From CAWIHA01 sp963835855 (GTDB taxonomy: Bacteria; Acidobacteriota; Terriglobia; Bryobacterales; Bryobacteraceae): a stretch of 64,000 nucleotides of DNA. The notes under the pieces were generated by a model, which searched no databases, was not told the origin of the DNA, and saw nothing but the letters and a program-made list of their open reading frames with translations. How positions within the stretch are numbered: position 1 is the first letter of the stretch; the number at the start of each line of letters is the position of its first letter. The DNA is taken from positions 54,583 to 118,582 of the forward strand of contig CAWIHA010000001.1 of NCBI GenBank assembly GCA_963835855.1. The letters run 5' to 3'. A program made the position numbers and the translations under genes. Shown here one piece after another: positions 43,923 to 52,235 of this stretch.

Positions 43923-44270
43923 TTACGACGACGGAAACAGCCACGCCATGAAATTCACGGCGCCGATTGCCATGCCTACGCCGAACACGATGCCCGCGAG
44001 CATTCGTTTCGACTGGCCTTCGCCGAAGGCGAACATCAGGCCCCCGACGACAATGGCAACGAGCGACAGGCCGCGCGCAATAGTGCTTGTGAAGGCCGTC
44101 TGAAGCACGTTGACGGCGTTGTCCCACGGATCGGAGCCTGTCGATTGCGCGAACGCTGGCGTTCCCGCAAGCACCAAGCCCAGCGCGATGGTGCTCTTAA
44201 ATCGTAAAAGCTTACCAAAGTTAGCGGTCCACGCTCTTCCAATCTTTGTAAAATCGCGAAAAACTTTCAT
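43923..44270 (-). CDS. trbC: TrbC/VirB2 pilin
   Basis: 115 residues. A long signal peptide ends at GTPAFA. The mature part has two membrane helices (TIARGLSLVAIVVGGLMFAFGEG and MLAGIVFGVGMAIGAVNFMAWLF), the classical prepilin form. It is first gene of the trb operon. Its Shine-Dalgarno (AGGAGGG) lies within a 9-bp hairpin at 44281-44301, so translation may be gated. Confidence 0.85.
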   Translation of the reverse strand: MKVFRDFTKIGRAWTANFGKLLRFKSTIALGLVLAGTPAFAQSTGSDPWDNAVNVLQTAFTSTIARGLSLVAIVVGGLMFAFGEGQSKRMLAGIVFGVGMAIGAVNFMAWLFPSS

Positions 44271-44280
44271 TCTGAAAATG

Positions 44281-44301
44281 CCCTCCTACTAAGTAAGAGG
44301 G
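44281..44301 (-). promoter_or_regulatory. Hairpin masking the trbC ribosome-binding site; terminator-like on the plus strand
   Basis: In the trbC leader CCCTCTTAC pairs with GTAGGAGGG around a UUA loop (one U-G pair), covering AGGAGG. On the plus strand the same hairpin is followed by seven T (44302-44308), the form of a rho-independent terminator, which could block antisense transcription into trbC. Confidence 0.55.
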
Positions 44302-44392
44302 TTTTTTTAGGCCAAAACTGTCAGACGCGCCCGTAACTTTTTTGCGGGTATCGGCGAGAATCGGAAAAACAGACGCGAAAAGTACTAGCGGT

Positions 44393-44420
44393 GGAAACTT
44401 AGATGTACTCAACGGCGTCT
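44393..44420 (+). promoter_or_regulatory. ECF-type sigma promoter upstream of the sigma gene
   Basis: GGAAAC (44393-44398), 17 bases, CGTCT (44416-44420): the -35/-10 pattern of ECF sigma promoters, 35 bases before the ATG of the ECF-like sigma gene it precedes. Suggests autoregulation. Confidence 0.6.
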
Positions 44421-44455
44421 AATAAATTTACGGCGCTCTTTTTTTAGGGAGGCGC

Positions 44456-44992
44456 ATGAGGCCTGAACGTCGCATATGGGTCAGGCCGGCGGACGACCAG
44501 GGAAATCCGGTCGATCCTCGGCTGGAAGAGGCAGCCTACGCGCTGGAGCAGATCGCCCTCGGCTATCGGCGGGATGAGCTTGGCGACGAGGCGTGTGCAA
44601 GCGCGCTGTTGGAAGCTGCCGTTCAGATAGGATCGCGGGCCGGGCCGCGAGCCCGGATCGACAGCCCCAGCGCCTATCTTCGGAAGATTTTTGTTCGCCT
44701 CGTCGATGCCGAGATCGAAAAGCGGAGCCGTTTGGTTTCGATAGAGGCGGTGGAGACCGATGAACGGTTTTCTGCCACAGATGGGCGCATCGAAGATGTC
44801 GAGCGGTCGCTACTGGTCGAGACGCTGCTCGAACGGATGGATGCCCGGACGCGCTGGATCGTCGAGGCGTACATCCTCGGTATGAGCCGTTCTGAGATCG
44901 CGCGCGAACTTGGGGTCACGCCCAACTGCGTTTCGCAGCGGTTGAAGAATGGTTTGGCGCGGCTTCGAAAATCGCTTCACTTATCGCGGTAG
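44456..44992 (+). CDS. ECF-like RNA polymerase sigma factor of the conjugative element
   Basis: 178 residues, GGGAGG 4 bases before the ATG. The C-terminal region 4 is clear (MDARTRWIVEAYILGMSRSEIARELGVTPNCVSQRLKNGLARLRKSL). The N-terminal part (YLRKIFVRLVDAEIEKRSR) matches the end of region 2, while the rest is divergent. It is placed divergently from trbC with an ECF-type promoter in front and a ZAS anti-sigma gene 18 bp behind. It is likely to switch on itself and perhaps the transfer operon. A trbC promoter of the same type was not found by eye. Confidence 0.75.
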   Translation: MRPERRIWVRPADDQGNPVDPRLEEAAYALEQIALGYRRDELGDEACASALLEAAVQIGSRAGPRARIDSPSAYLRKIFVRLVDAEIEKRSRLVSIEAVETDERFSATDGRIEDVERSLLVETLLERMDARTRWIVEAYILGMSRSEIARELGVTPNCVSQRLKNGLARLRKSLHLSR

Positions 44993-44998
44993 AGGCGT

Positions 44999-45004
44999 TA
45001 CAAT
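44999..45004 (+). promoter_or_regulatory. Possible internal -10 box before the anti-sigma gene
   Basis: TACAAT ends 6 bases before the GTG at 45011, without a ribosome site. The gene may be both read through from the sigma gene and transcribed from here as a leaderless message. Confidence 0.3.
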
Positions 45005-45010
45005 CGAGCC

Positions 45011-45346
45011 GTGCCCAAGAAGCCGGCTAAAACTCGCCGGGCAAAAACGCGTGAACGTTGCCTACCCTCATCGACGACTGCCGCAACGCCCGAGGCGGAA
45101 AAGGCAGCCGGGGCTGCTCCGCGCCTGTCCGACGAAGAAGTTCTGGAACTGCTGCGCCGAACCAGTCTGCACGGCTTCCCCAATCCCGACCGTAAAGGCT
45201 GTCCGAGCACAGACGTTCTGGAAACCCTCGCCCTCCATACCGGCCAGGTCTCCATCAACGACCCGGCGATCCACCACGTCACCCACTGCTCGCCCTGCTT
45301 CGCTGAAATCCAGCGCCTCCGCGCCCGGAATAAAAAGGTCAGCTGA
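45011..45346 (+). CDS. Soluble ZAS-motif anti-sigma factor
   Basis: 111 residues from a GTG. Near the C-terminus HVTHCSPC provides H89-x3-C93-x2-C96, the zinc-binding anti-sigma (ZAS) motif, within the common frame CPSTDVLETLALHTG...HVTHCSPCFAEIQRLR. No membrane helix is present, so it would be a cytoplasmic anti-sigma. The N-terminus is basic and disordered. It sits 18 bp after the sigma gene; together they form a typical sigma/anti-sigma switch. Redox or metal control through the zinc site is possible. Confidence 0.65.
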   Translation: MPKKPAKTRRAKTRERCLPSSTTAATPEAEKAAGAAPRLSDEEVLELLRRTSLHGFPNPDRKGCPSTDVLETLALHTGQVSINDPAIHHVTHCSPCFAEIQRLRARNKKVS

Positions 45347-45384
45347 CCAGAACCCGCCTGCCCAAGGTCCGGTGACCACGTGTA

Positions 45385-45413
45385 TTGACATTGTCGGGCA
45401 AACGGGCTAGTCT
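45385..45413 (+). promoter_or_regulatory. Sigma70-type promoter of the DUF1778-GNAT operon
   Basis: TTGACA (45385-45390), 17 bases, TAGTCT (45408-45413), followed by AAGGAA and the ATG at 45436. The best-formed housekeeping promoter in the element. Confidence 0.6.
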
Positions 45414-45435
45414 CGTAGTAGAAGGAAACACAAGC

Positions 45436-45726
45436 ATGGCATTACGTACTACGCGTAGCGAGAAGCTCGATCTGCGGCTGACGCGCCAGGCCAAGTTGGC
45501 CTTGCAAGCGGCAGCGGCGGCTTCACGCCGCTCGGTGAGCGAGTTCGTCTTGGAGAGTGCGCTCACCAGGGCTGATGAAGCGCTCGCGGACCGGCGGTCG
45601 TTCGGTCTGAATGCCGCACAGTGGAAGGCGTTTCTGGCCGCGCTCGATGCTCCGCCGCGCCCGCTGCCCCGCCTGAAGCGCCTTATGAAGGAACCCAGCT
45701 TTTTCGATGCTGGGCCTAAACAGTGA
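45436..45726 (+). CDS. DUF1778 antitoxin (ribbon-helix-helix)
   Basis: 96 residues. The N-terminal RSEKLDLRLTRQAKLALQAAAAASRRSVSEFVLESAL is the DUF1778 ribbon-helix-helix, as in AtaR and TacA. The C-terminal tail wraps the toxin. It binds and silences the overlapping GNAT toxin (GTGA overlap) and normally represses its own promoter. Within a conjugative element such pairs favour maintenance. Confidence 0.88.
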   Translation: MALRTTRSEKLDLRLTRQAKLALQAAAAASRRSVSEFVLESALTRADEALADRRSFGLNAAQWKAFLAALDAPPRPLPRLKRLMKEPSFFDAGPKQ

Positions 45727-46229
45727 CCCCTGCCCGCCGGATCGAGAAGCTACGCCGCGATCACCCGGCTGAAGGCTTCGATTGCGGGCGTGAGGAACTG
45801 AATCGGTATTTATTGCGTTATGCCTGGCAGAACCAGCAGGCGAGTGCCTCGCAAACGTACGTTGGCGTCGTTGGCGATGCCATCGTGGGCTTTTACACTC
45901 TCGCGGTGGGCCAGGTGATGCGCGAGGAAGCGCCGGAGCGCTTGTCGAAGGGCCTGGCAAAACACCCGATACCGATCATGCTGCTCGCGCGTCTGGCGGT
46001 AGACCGGCGCTGGCAGGGGCAAGGCGTGGGCAAGGCGCTCTTGCGAGATGCCATCGAGCGCACCTTGCAGGCGGCCGAGATTGCCGGCATCCGCGCTTTC
46101 GCGGTTCATGCGAAGGACGAGGAAGCCAAGCGCTTCTATGAGCACTTCGATTTCGTCGCCTCCCCCACCGATCCTATGCATCTATTCGTTCTGTTGAAGG
46201 ACGTGCGGCGTATCATCGCGGGGCCATAG
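45723..46229 (+). CDS. GNAT-family toxin (TacT/AtaT-like acetyltransferase)
   Basis: 168 residues from a GTG overlapping the antitoxin stop. The acetyl-CoA-binding motif A is in LARLAVDRRWQGQGVGKALLRDAI, and the family-typical FDCGREELNRYLLRYAWQNQ is at the start. The C-terminal RFYEHFDFVASPTDPMHLFVLLKDV carries the conserved tyrosine. Toxins of this type acetylate aminoacyl-tRNAs and stop translation. Confidence 0.88.
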   Translation: MTPARRIEKLRRDHPAEGFDCGREELNRYLLRYAWQNQQASASQTYVGVVGDAIVGFYTLAVGQVMREEAPERLSKGLAKHPIPIMLLARLAVDRRWQGQGVGKALLRDAIERTLQAAEIAGIRAFAVHAKDEEAKRFYEHFDFVASPTDPMHLFVLLKDVRRIIAGP

Positions 46230-46349
46230 TTTCCATCTCACGTACAGACCGCCAACGAGGCGGAGTCAGTCTTTTGCGTCAGGCGGTGAATGCAATTCAG
46301 GAATAGCAGAGGGCAGGCCCGCCGTTCGGTGAACGGCGGGCCTCCACGG

Positions 46350-47975
46350 TTACGTGCGGTTGCGCTTGCGAACGGCTTTCGAGGAGTTGGATTGGCCGCT
46401 TGCGCGAGCCTTCCGGCGCTCCTCGCGTTTCTTGCGCTGCGCCGCGAACTCGGCGGCAGCCGATTCAGCGATTTTCTGAACGTTGACGCGATAGCGTTTG
46501 GCAACGGTTTCGAGGCGCTCCGCGCCATCGCCTGAGTAGGCGTTGTACGTTGCGTCGAGCAAGGACAACTCGATAAGCAATCGGCTGTATCCGGTTTCAT
46601 CGAGGTTCTTCAGCGTGCCGCCAATCTCCGCTGGTTGCGGCTTCTGCTGTTTGCCGGTTGCGGGTGTTGGCGAGTGGCGCTGGCTCAGAATGGTCCGGCA
46701 CTCGTGGGGAAGCCGGTTCACGAATTCGCGGGCCACTAGATCGAGGTCGGCCTTTGCCAAAGGCGTCGTGACTCTGCCGAGGATCGCCGAAAGCACGCGG
46801 CAACGGATGGCGAGTTCCTGTTTCCGCTGTTCGTCTTGCTTGCGATTCTCGGCGCGCATCCGGTCTTGCGCCTCCCGTGCCGTCCGCGATTCCGCATGAT
46901 GCGTTTCGCAGGCTGGATCGGCGCAAACATCGACGATGCGCCCGCAATTCCCGCCCTCTACAATGATGGCTTTGGTTACGTGCGGGCACTTCTTGCGCTC
47001 GGGGGGAAGTTTCCCGTGGCCGTTACGCGATGCCTTGGTCACGATCTCGACGTATTGCCCGTGTCCGATGATGCCGTTCGAATGCGTTCCCCAAGCCTGG
47101 GAAATTTGGATGAGTTGGGGATTGCGCGCGATGGACGCCTGGACGTGCGCGCTCACTTTGGCCTGATAGCAGTTGCTATCGAGGCAGGCGTCATGACTGG
47201 TCTCGGGGAAAAGCAAGCTGTTTGCTCCGGTTCGTTTCGCGCAATCGTGGCAGCTTCCGGCCTCCGCGCAAAGCCCCGCGTCGGCTCTATCAAACGGCGC
47301 GCTCTGCAGATCGAGCAACAGGTTCGACTCGATCCACGCGGCAAGCTCGCGAACCGGGAGCACGAACTCGGTCTGACCGCTGTTCATCCAAGTGGATTTG
47401 AAGGCCGCTTTGAACGCCTCGTGCTGCTGTTCGGACGGCAGTTTGGCGATAAGCAAGGCATGGCCGATGGTCAGCTTGTCGGCAAGAAAAGCTTCGGCGA
47501 CATCGGGAACGAGTTCGGTCAATCTCAACCTGCCGGCTACATACGCCGGAGATTTGCCCGCGCGCTCGGAAATTCGCGCAATGGTGTACTGTTGGTCCGG
47601 CAAATCGAGCAGCGCGCGGAAACCCTGGGCTTCCTCCAAGGGGTGAATGTTTTCGCGTTGCAGGTTCTCGATCACCTGCGCAACCAACGCGCCGGCGTCG
47701 CTCAGTTGGACGACGCGGACCGGGACGCTATCGGTCCCGGCCAGTTTCGCCGCCCGGAAGCGGCGCGAACCGGCGATAATCTCAAACCGGTCGTCGCCGA
47801 TTCCACGCACCAGCAGCGGGGCGAGAACGCCTTGCGAGCGAATGCTCGCGGCCAACTCTTGTAAGCTGGCCTCGTCATAACGTTTGCGCGGGTTCGCCGG
47901 GGATTCGACAAGCTGCGCAATCGGCAGGTCGCGGTAGTCTGAAGTCTGGAGAGACGGATTCTGTACGGTTTCCAT
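46350..47975 (-). CDS. parB: ParB/RepB/Spo0J-type protein with cysteine-rich insert
   Basis: 541 residues. The ParB nuclease-like N-domain (LVESPANPRKRYDEASLQELAASIRSQGVLAPLLVR...IIAGSRRFRAAKLAG; ENLQRENIHPLEEAQGFRAL) and helix-turn-helix (YTIARISERAGKSPAYVAGRLRL) are followed by a Cys cluster (CAEAGSCHDCAKR..CLDSNC) and a basic C-terminus. This long form is common in conjugative elements without a ParA partner, as here. It may act in the recipient soon after transfer, as it is encoded with ardC and ssb on the same strand. Confidence 0.85.
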   Translation of the reverse strand: METVQNPSLQTSDYRDLPIAQLVESPANPRKRYDEASLQELAASIRSQGVLAPLLVRGIGDDRFEIIAGSRRFRAAKLAGTDSVPVRVVQLSDAGALVAQVIENLQRENIHPLEEAQGFRALLDLPDQQYTIARISERAGKSPAYVAGRLRLTELVPDVAEAFLADKLTIGHALLIAKLPSEQQHEAFKAAFKSTWMNSGQTEFVLPVRELAAWIESNLLLDLQSAPFDRADAGLCAEAGSCHDCAKRTGANSLLFPETSHDACLDSNCYQAKVSAHVQASIARNPQLIQISQAWGTHSNGIIGHGQYVEIVTKASRNGHGKLPPERKKCPHVTKAIIVEGGNCGRIVDVCADPACETHHAESRTAREAQDRMRAENRKQDEQRKQELAIRCRVLSAILGRVTTPLAKADLDLVAREFVNRLPHECRTILSQRHSPTPATGKQQKPQPAEIGGTLKNLDETGYSRLLIELSLLDATYNAYSGDGAERLETVAKRYRVNVQKIAESAAAEFAAQRKKREERRKARASGQSNSSKAVRKRNRT

Positions 47976-47995
47976 ATTGAGTTTTCCTTTCCTGG

Positions 47996-48826
47996 TTAAT
48001 TGCGTTGCGGGTTTGCCGCCGCAGCCTCGCCAGGCTCGATGGCCCGGAGGATGACGGCAGCGGTTTGCTGAATGATGGCGAGCGACTCGGCTAAGGTTGC
48101 CTTGTCGCCGCCGTGCAGTTGCACGTAGTCCGAGAACGCGGTGTTTACGTCAAGTCCGATGGCGGAAGCGACCACGAAGGCGACCGCTTCGGCCTCGGTC
48201 TCGCGCACTATATGCGTCGTTTGCTTGCGCCGCTCCGCGCCGTGAAGCATTTCGTGAGCTGCTTCGTGGGCCAAAACCGCCAGATGTACGGCGGGCGTAA
48301 GGTCCGGCAGCAGCGTGATTTTGCCGCCGGATGACATCCCCCTGGCGGGCGCGATTGCGCTGTCATATTCGAGGGTGATGTTTCGGCTGGCGACGAACGC
48401 GTTAAGCCGCGCGAGGTAGTCTCGCGGATCGCCGTTCACCGTGGCGAACTCGGGCAACTCCGCGCCATCGGTCTGCGAAATGTCCCAGACGTGGCACGCT
48501 TTGAAGCCGAATACGCGGGACTGTTCGTTGTCTTCCCGTTCTTCGCCGTCGCGCCGTTTGCGGCCCACCATCGGCGCGAAAATGACAATGCCTTTCTCGC
48601 CCTTGCGGACCTGCCGCCCGAGTGTGAGCCAAAAATGGTAGCCTCCTACGCGAGTCGCTTGCGCGAACTGGGTGTAGATGAGCAAAACATTGTTCCAAGA
48701 GTATTTTCGGAACCGCCCCATGGCGGCGAGGTAGTTGCGAAGCGTTTCGCTCTGGCCCTTCTCCAGAGCTTCCAGGAGCGCGTTGAGCGCGTTCTCGGCG
48801 AGTTGTTTGGCTTGATCGGTTTTCAT
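47996..48826 (-). CDS. ardC: ArdC-like antirestriction protein (ssDNA-binding plus zinc peptidase)
   Basis: 276 residues from the ATG at 48826 with AGGAGAT upstream. The N-terminal DUF1738 domain (YSWNNVLLIYTQFAQATRVGGYHFWLTLGRQVRKGEKGI) binds single-stranded DNA. The C-terminal zincin has HEAAH (LAHEAAHEML) and a downstream ETEAEAVAFVV helix. ArdC proteins protect incoming plasmid DNA from restriction. It lies 20 bp upstream of parB in transcription order. Confidence 0.85.
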   Translation of the reverse strand: MKTDQAKQLAENALNALLEALEKGQSETLRNYLAAMGRFRKYSWNNVLLIYTQFAQATRVGGYHFWLTLGRQVRKGEKGIVIFAPMVGRKRRDGEEREDNEQSRVFGFKACHVWDISQTDGAELPEFATVNGDPRDYLARLNAFVASRNITLEYDSAIAPARGMSSGGKITLLPDLTPAVHLAVLAHEAAHEMLHGAERRKQTTHIVRETEAEAVAFVVASAIGLDVNTAFSDYVQLHGGDKATLAESLAIIQQTAAVILRAIEPGEAAAANPQRN

Positions 48827-48895
48827 TTTGGGATCTCCTGATGGCGGGAGGGGTTCTCTCAGGCGCATCGCGCCGCCCTCCTGTGGATCTGCCCC

Positions 48896-49303
48896 TTAGA
48901 AGGGCAGATCCGTTGGCTCCGCGTTGGGAGCGGTGTCGGCCTGATCGCGCTCGGCGCGGTCGAGCTTGAGGATGGAGTCCACGCGGATCTCCCAGACGCG
49001 GCGCTTCACGTCGATCTTGGCCTTCTTCTCGCCGGCCTTCTCGACGTACTCGCGGCTGCGCAGTTCGCCCTCGATCTGGACGTGCATTCCCTTCATGAGG
49101 CAGGCCGCCCAATCGCCGAGCTTGCCCCAGGCGATGCAGCGATGCCATTCGGTGCGGCTGACGTACTCGCCGGTGGTCTTGTCCTTCCAGAACGTTTTGG
49201 TGGCCAGCGAAAGGACCGTGTAGGCGATGTTGTTGGTCTTGGTCGAGCGGCGCTCAGCGTCTTTGCCGAGGAAGCCGATGAATGTTACGCGATTTTGGAA
49301 CAT
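48896..49303 (-). CDS. ssb: Single-stranded DNA-binding protein
   Basis: 135 residues from the ATG at 49303 (MFQNRVTFIGFLGKDAERR). It has an OB-fold with the usual SRTEWHRCIAWGKLGDWA and GMHVQIEGELRSREY, and ends EPTDLPF, a variant of the acidic DDDIPF tip that recruits repair and replication partners. It is first in the ssb-ardC-parB run. Mobile elements use such proteins to protect the entering strand. Confidence 0.93.
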   Translation of the reverse strand: MFQNRVTFIGFLGKDAERRSTKTNNIAYTVLSLATKTFWKDKTTGEYVSRTEWHRCIAWGKLGDWAACLMKGMHVQIEGELRSREYVEKAGEKKAKIDVKRRVWEIRVDSILKLDRAERDQADTAPNAEPTDLPF

Positions 49304-50282
49304 GTAAAGTTTCTCCGTTTCTGCCCCGTTCTCTCGGGGCACCCGGAAGCGAGGGAGGCCGCTCCCAAGGGCAAGGGCGGCTTTTTCCGGGGGGACCGCC
49401 AAGAATCTTCGCCGGGGTAGCGAAAGGCGTCAGCCGGGAATCTTGGCGGGGGAGCCGGAAACCCGCAGGGCGGCGCAAGCCGAAGCAGAGGCCCGCAGTC
49501 CCGCCGGGCGCGGATTAACGACCGAGCAGTGCCCGAGAGAAAAGGGGAAGGAAGAGGAGAGCATGGGCCAGGAACGAGACTCAACCGAGGCCCCGCGAAA
49601 AGCGTGCTGTGTCAGCACCAGCGTCAAGACCTCAGAGCCGAAACGGTTTGTTGCGGCACCAGACCGGGAGAAAGACCGCCGGGGGTCAGTCGGCACGATG
49701 CGAGCTGCTTCGATGGTTGCGAGTGGTGGCGGCCCAGCACGAAGAGGGAACGTGGAGGAAGCGCGGCAGCGGCACAGTAGTCGGGAGGGATAGAAGGCCA
49801 AAGATCGCAGGGTTGAGGAGATACCAGCGGCCGAACCCACGCTGGCGACCCCGCCACCATTGCGCAGGCGGAAGGTGCCATGGCGCGCTTTGCCGCAATC
49901 CCCGTACTTGGAGTACCTTTAGTACGAACTCGCAGGGGCGCCGCTGGATTGTATTGCACAGAAGCCTCGTCTGGGTTGTACGGCATACTTAGTAAAGAAT
50001 CCGAATAAGCCATTGCGTTCACGTGTAAGAGCACATAACCACAACGTGCAGGTGGTGCTCTGCACCTGGTTCGCTCATGAAAGTTATTTCAGGATTTATT
50101 AAGTGGTGGTACCGCTGACCGCGATTGGCCGGGTGTCGGCCACAGCGCATGCCAGAGTGGGCATCTCCTAACACAATAGAGGTGCCAGCGTCACTACACT
50201 CCGAAATCTGTTCGCCTTCGGCCCAGGGTGCCGTTCGCGTTGCTCTTCGGAATCAGCGTTCGCCTTCGTCGGAATCCACACC
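49304..50282. other. Gene-free region upstream of ssb with clustered inverted repeats
   Basis: About 980 bp. Open frames here have no protein-like features. Three hairpins lie close to ssb: GCCCCG/CGGGGC at about 49323-49340, GCCGCTCCC/GGGCGGC followed by five T on the plus strand (49358-49386), and CCGCCAAGA (49396-49404) with TCTTGGCGG (49441-49449). An 18-base sequence at 49949-49966 recurs inverted at 62151-62168. The region may hold the ssb promoter, an origin of transfer or replication, and the right boundary of the element. Confidence 0.55.
49949..49966 (+). repeat. 18-bp repeat, left copy
   Basis: TTGTATTGCACAGAAGCC. The exact reverse complement is at 62151-62168, so the two copies face each other across the exported-protein operon. 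Confidence 0.6.
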
Positions 50283-52235
50283 TCACCGGATCGTGTACGT
50301 CGCCGTGCTCACTGTGCTGTTGGTCAACCCGCTCATGTACGCCAGGGCCTTGATCGTGGTGGTGGCGCTGACCGTGATCGGCCCAGTGTAAAGCGTCCCC
50401 GCTGTGTTGCTGGGCGTGCTGCCGTCCGTGGTGTAGTTGATCGAGGCCCCGCTGGTGGCCGTGCTCAGCGTCACTGTCTGCGGTGTCGTGTATGTCCCGC
50501 CCAAGGGGCTGAAGGTCGGCGGCAAAACTTTGATCGTGTACGTTGCTGTGCTCACCGTGCTATTGGCGAGGCCAATCATGTACGCCACGGCCTTGATCGT
50601 GGTCGTGGCGCTGACCGTAATCGGTCCGGTGTAGAGGGTCCCAGCCGTGTTGCTGGGCGTGCTGCCATCGGTGGTGTAGTTGATCGAGGCCCCGGCGGTG
50701 GCCGTGCTCAGCGTCACCATCTGCGCCGTGGTGTATGTGCCAGCGGCCGGACTGAAGGACGGCGGCAAAACCCGGATCGTATAGCTTGCCGTACTGATTG
50801 TGCTGTTCGTTAAACCGGTGGCATACGCCACGGCCTTAATCGTCGTGGTGGTAGCGACCGTAATCGGTCCGGTGTAGAGCGTCCCCGCCGTGTTGCTGGG
50901 CGTGCTGCCATCGGTGGTGTAGTTGATCGAGGCCCCGGCGGTGGCCGTGCTCAGCGTCACCATCTGCGCCGTGGTGTATGTGCCAGCGGCCGGACTGAAG
51001 GACGGCGGCAAAACCCGAATCGTATAGCTTGCCGTACTGATTGTGCTGTTCGTTAAACCGGTGGCATACGCCACGGCCTTGATCGTCGTGGTGGTAGCGA
51101 CCGTGATCGGGCCGGTGTAGAGCGTCCCCGCCGTGTTGCTGGGCGTGCTGCCGTCGGTGGTGTAGTTGATCGAGGCGCCGCTCGTGGTCGTGCTCAGCGT
51201 CACCGTTTGCGCCGTAGTGTATGTGCCAGCGGCAGGACTGAAGATCGGGCCTATGGCCCGGATCGTGTACGTCGCCGTGCTCACCGTGCTGTTGGTCAGA
51301 CCACTGGCATAAGCGATTGCCTTGACGGTAGTGGTACCGGCCACCGTAATCGGCCCGGTGTAGAGCGTTCCCGCTGTGTTGCTGGGCGTGCTGCCGTCCG
51401 TGGTGTAGTTGATCGAGGCCCCGGCGGTGGTCGTGCTCAACGTCACTGTCTGGGATGCGGTGTAGGTTCCGCCCGAGGGACTGAACGTCGGGGCCACAGC
51501 CCGGATGGTGTACTTTGCCGTGCTCACCGTGCTATTTGTCAGGCCGCTCATAAATGCGACGGCCTTGACCGTGGTCGTACCGGCAACCGTGATCGGCCCG
51601 GTGTAGGGCGTGCCCGCTGTGTTGCTGGGCGTGCTGCCATCCGTGGTGTAGTTGATCGAGGCCCCAGCGGTTGCCGTGCTCAGCGTCACGGTCTGCGCGG
51701 TAGTGTACGTGCCACCGGTAGGGCTGAAGGTCGGCGGCAGGACCCGGATCTTGTACGTCGCTGTGCTCACTGTGCTGTTGGTCAGACCACTGGCATAAGC
51801 CACAGCCTTGATCGTGGTCGTGCCGGTGACCGTGATCGGCCCGGTGTACAGCGTTCCGGCCGTGTCGCTGGGCTTGCTGCCGTCTGTGGTGTAGTTGATC
51901 GAAGCCCCGCTGGTGGCCGTGCTCAGCGTCACCGTTTGCGCCGTGGTGTATGTCCCGCGTCCTGGGCTGAAGGCCGGCGCTACCGCCCGAATCGTGTATT
52001 TCGACACGGCAACCTTGCTGTTGGCGAGGCCGCTGGCATACGCTATGGCCTTAATTGTGGTCGGGCCAGTGACTGTGATCGGCCCAGTGTAGATCGTCCC
52101 AACCGTGTTGCTCGGTGTCGTGCCATCGGTGGTGTAGCGGATTGTGGCCCCACTCGTCGCGGTGCTCAGAGTGACCGTCTGGGCTGTGGTATAGCTCCCA
52201 CCCAACGGGCTGAACGTCGGCGCGGCCGCTGAGGC
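50283..52235 (-). repeat. Eight tandem 240-bp coding repeats (CHB_HEX_C_1)
   Basis: Each unit encodes about 80 residues with TFSP-GGTYTTAQTVTLST and SINYTTDGSTPSNTAGTLYTGPITV. Units at about 50646-50866 and 50886-51106 differ at only a few bases, a sign of recent duplication or gene conversion. Confidence 0.88.

Noticed and set aside
46836..47864. Plus-strand open frame of about 340 codons
   Set aside because: It lies wholly antisense to the parB-like gene and matches no family.
49443..50034. Small open frames on both strands in the ssb upstream region
   Set aside because: Composition is unlike the neighbouring genes, no ribosome sites, and no recognisable domain.
50270..50292. Second attachment site matching tRNA-Ser near the end of the giant gene
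   Set aside because: A short stretch, GGTGAGGTG, resembles the tRNA 5' end, but the match is under 12 bases and not at the 3' end.
51207..52232. Plus-strand open frame rich in Arg and Gly
   Set aside because: Antisense of the CHB_HEX repeats; its periodicity only mirrors the coding repeats.
50283..52235. CRISPR-like array
   Set aside because: The regular repeats are 240 bp, in frame and encode CHB_HEX domains; there are no short repeats with unique spacers.
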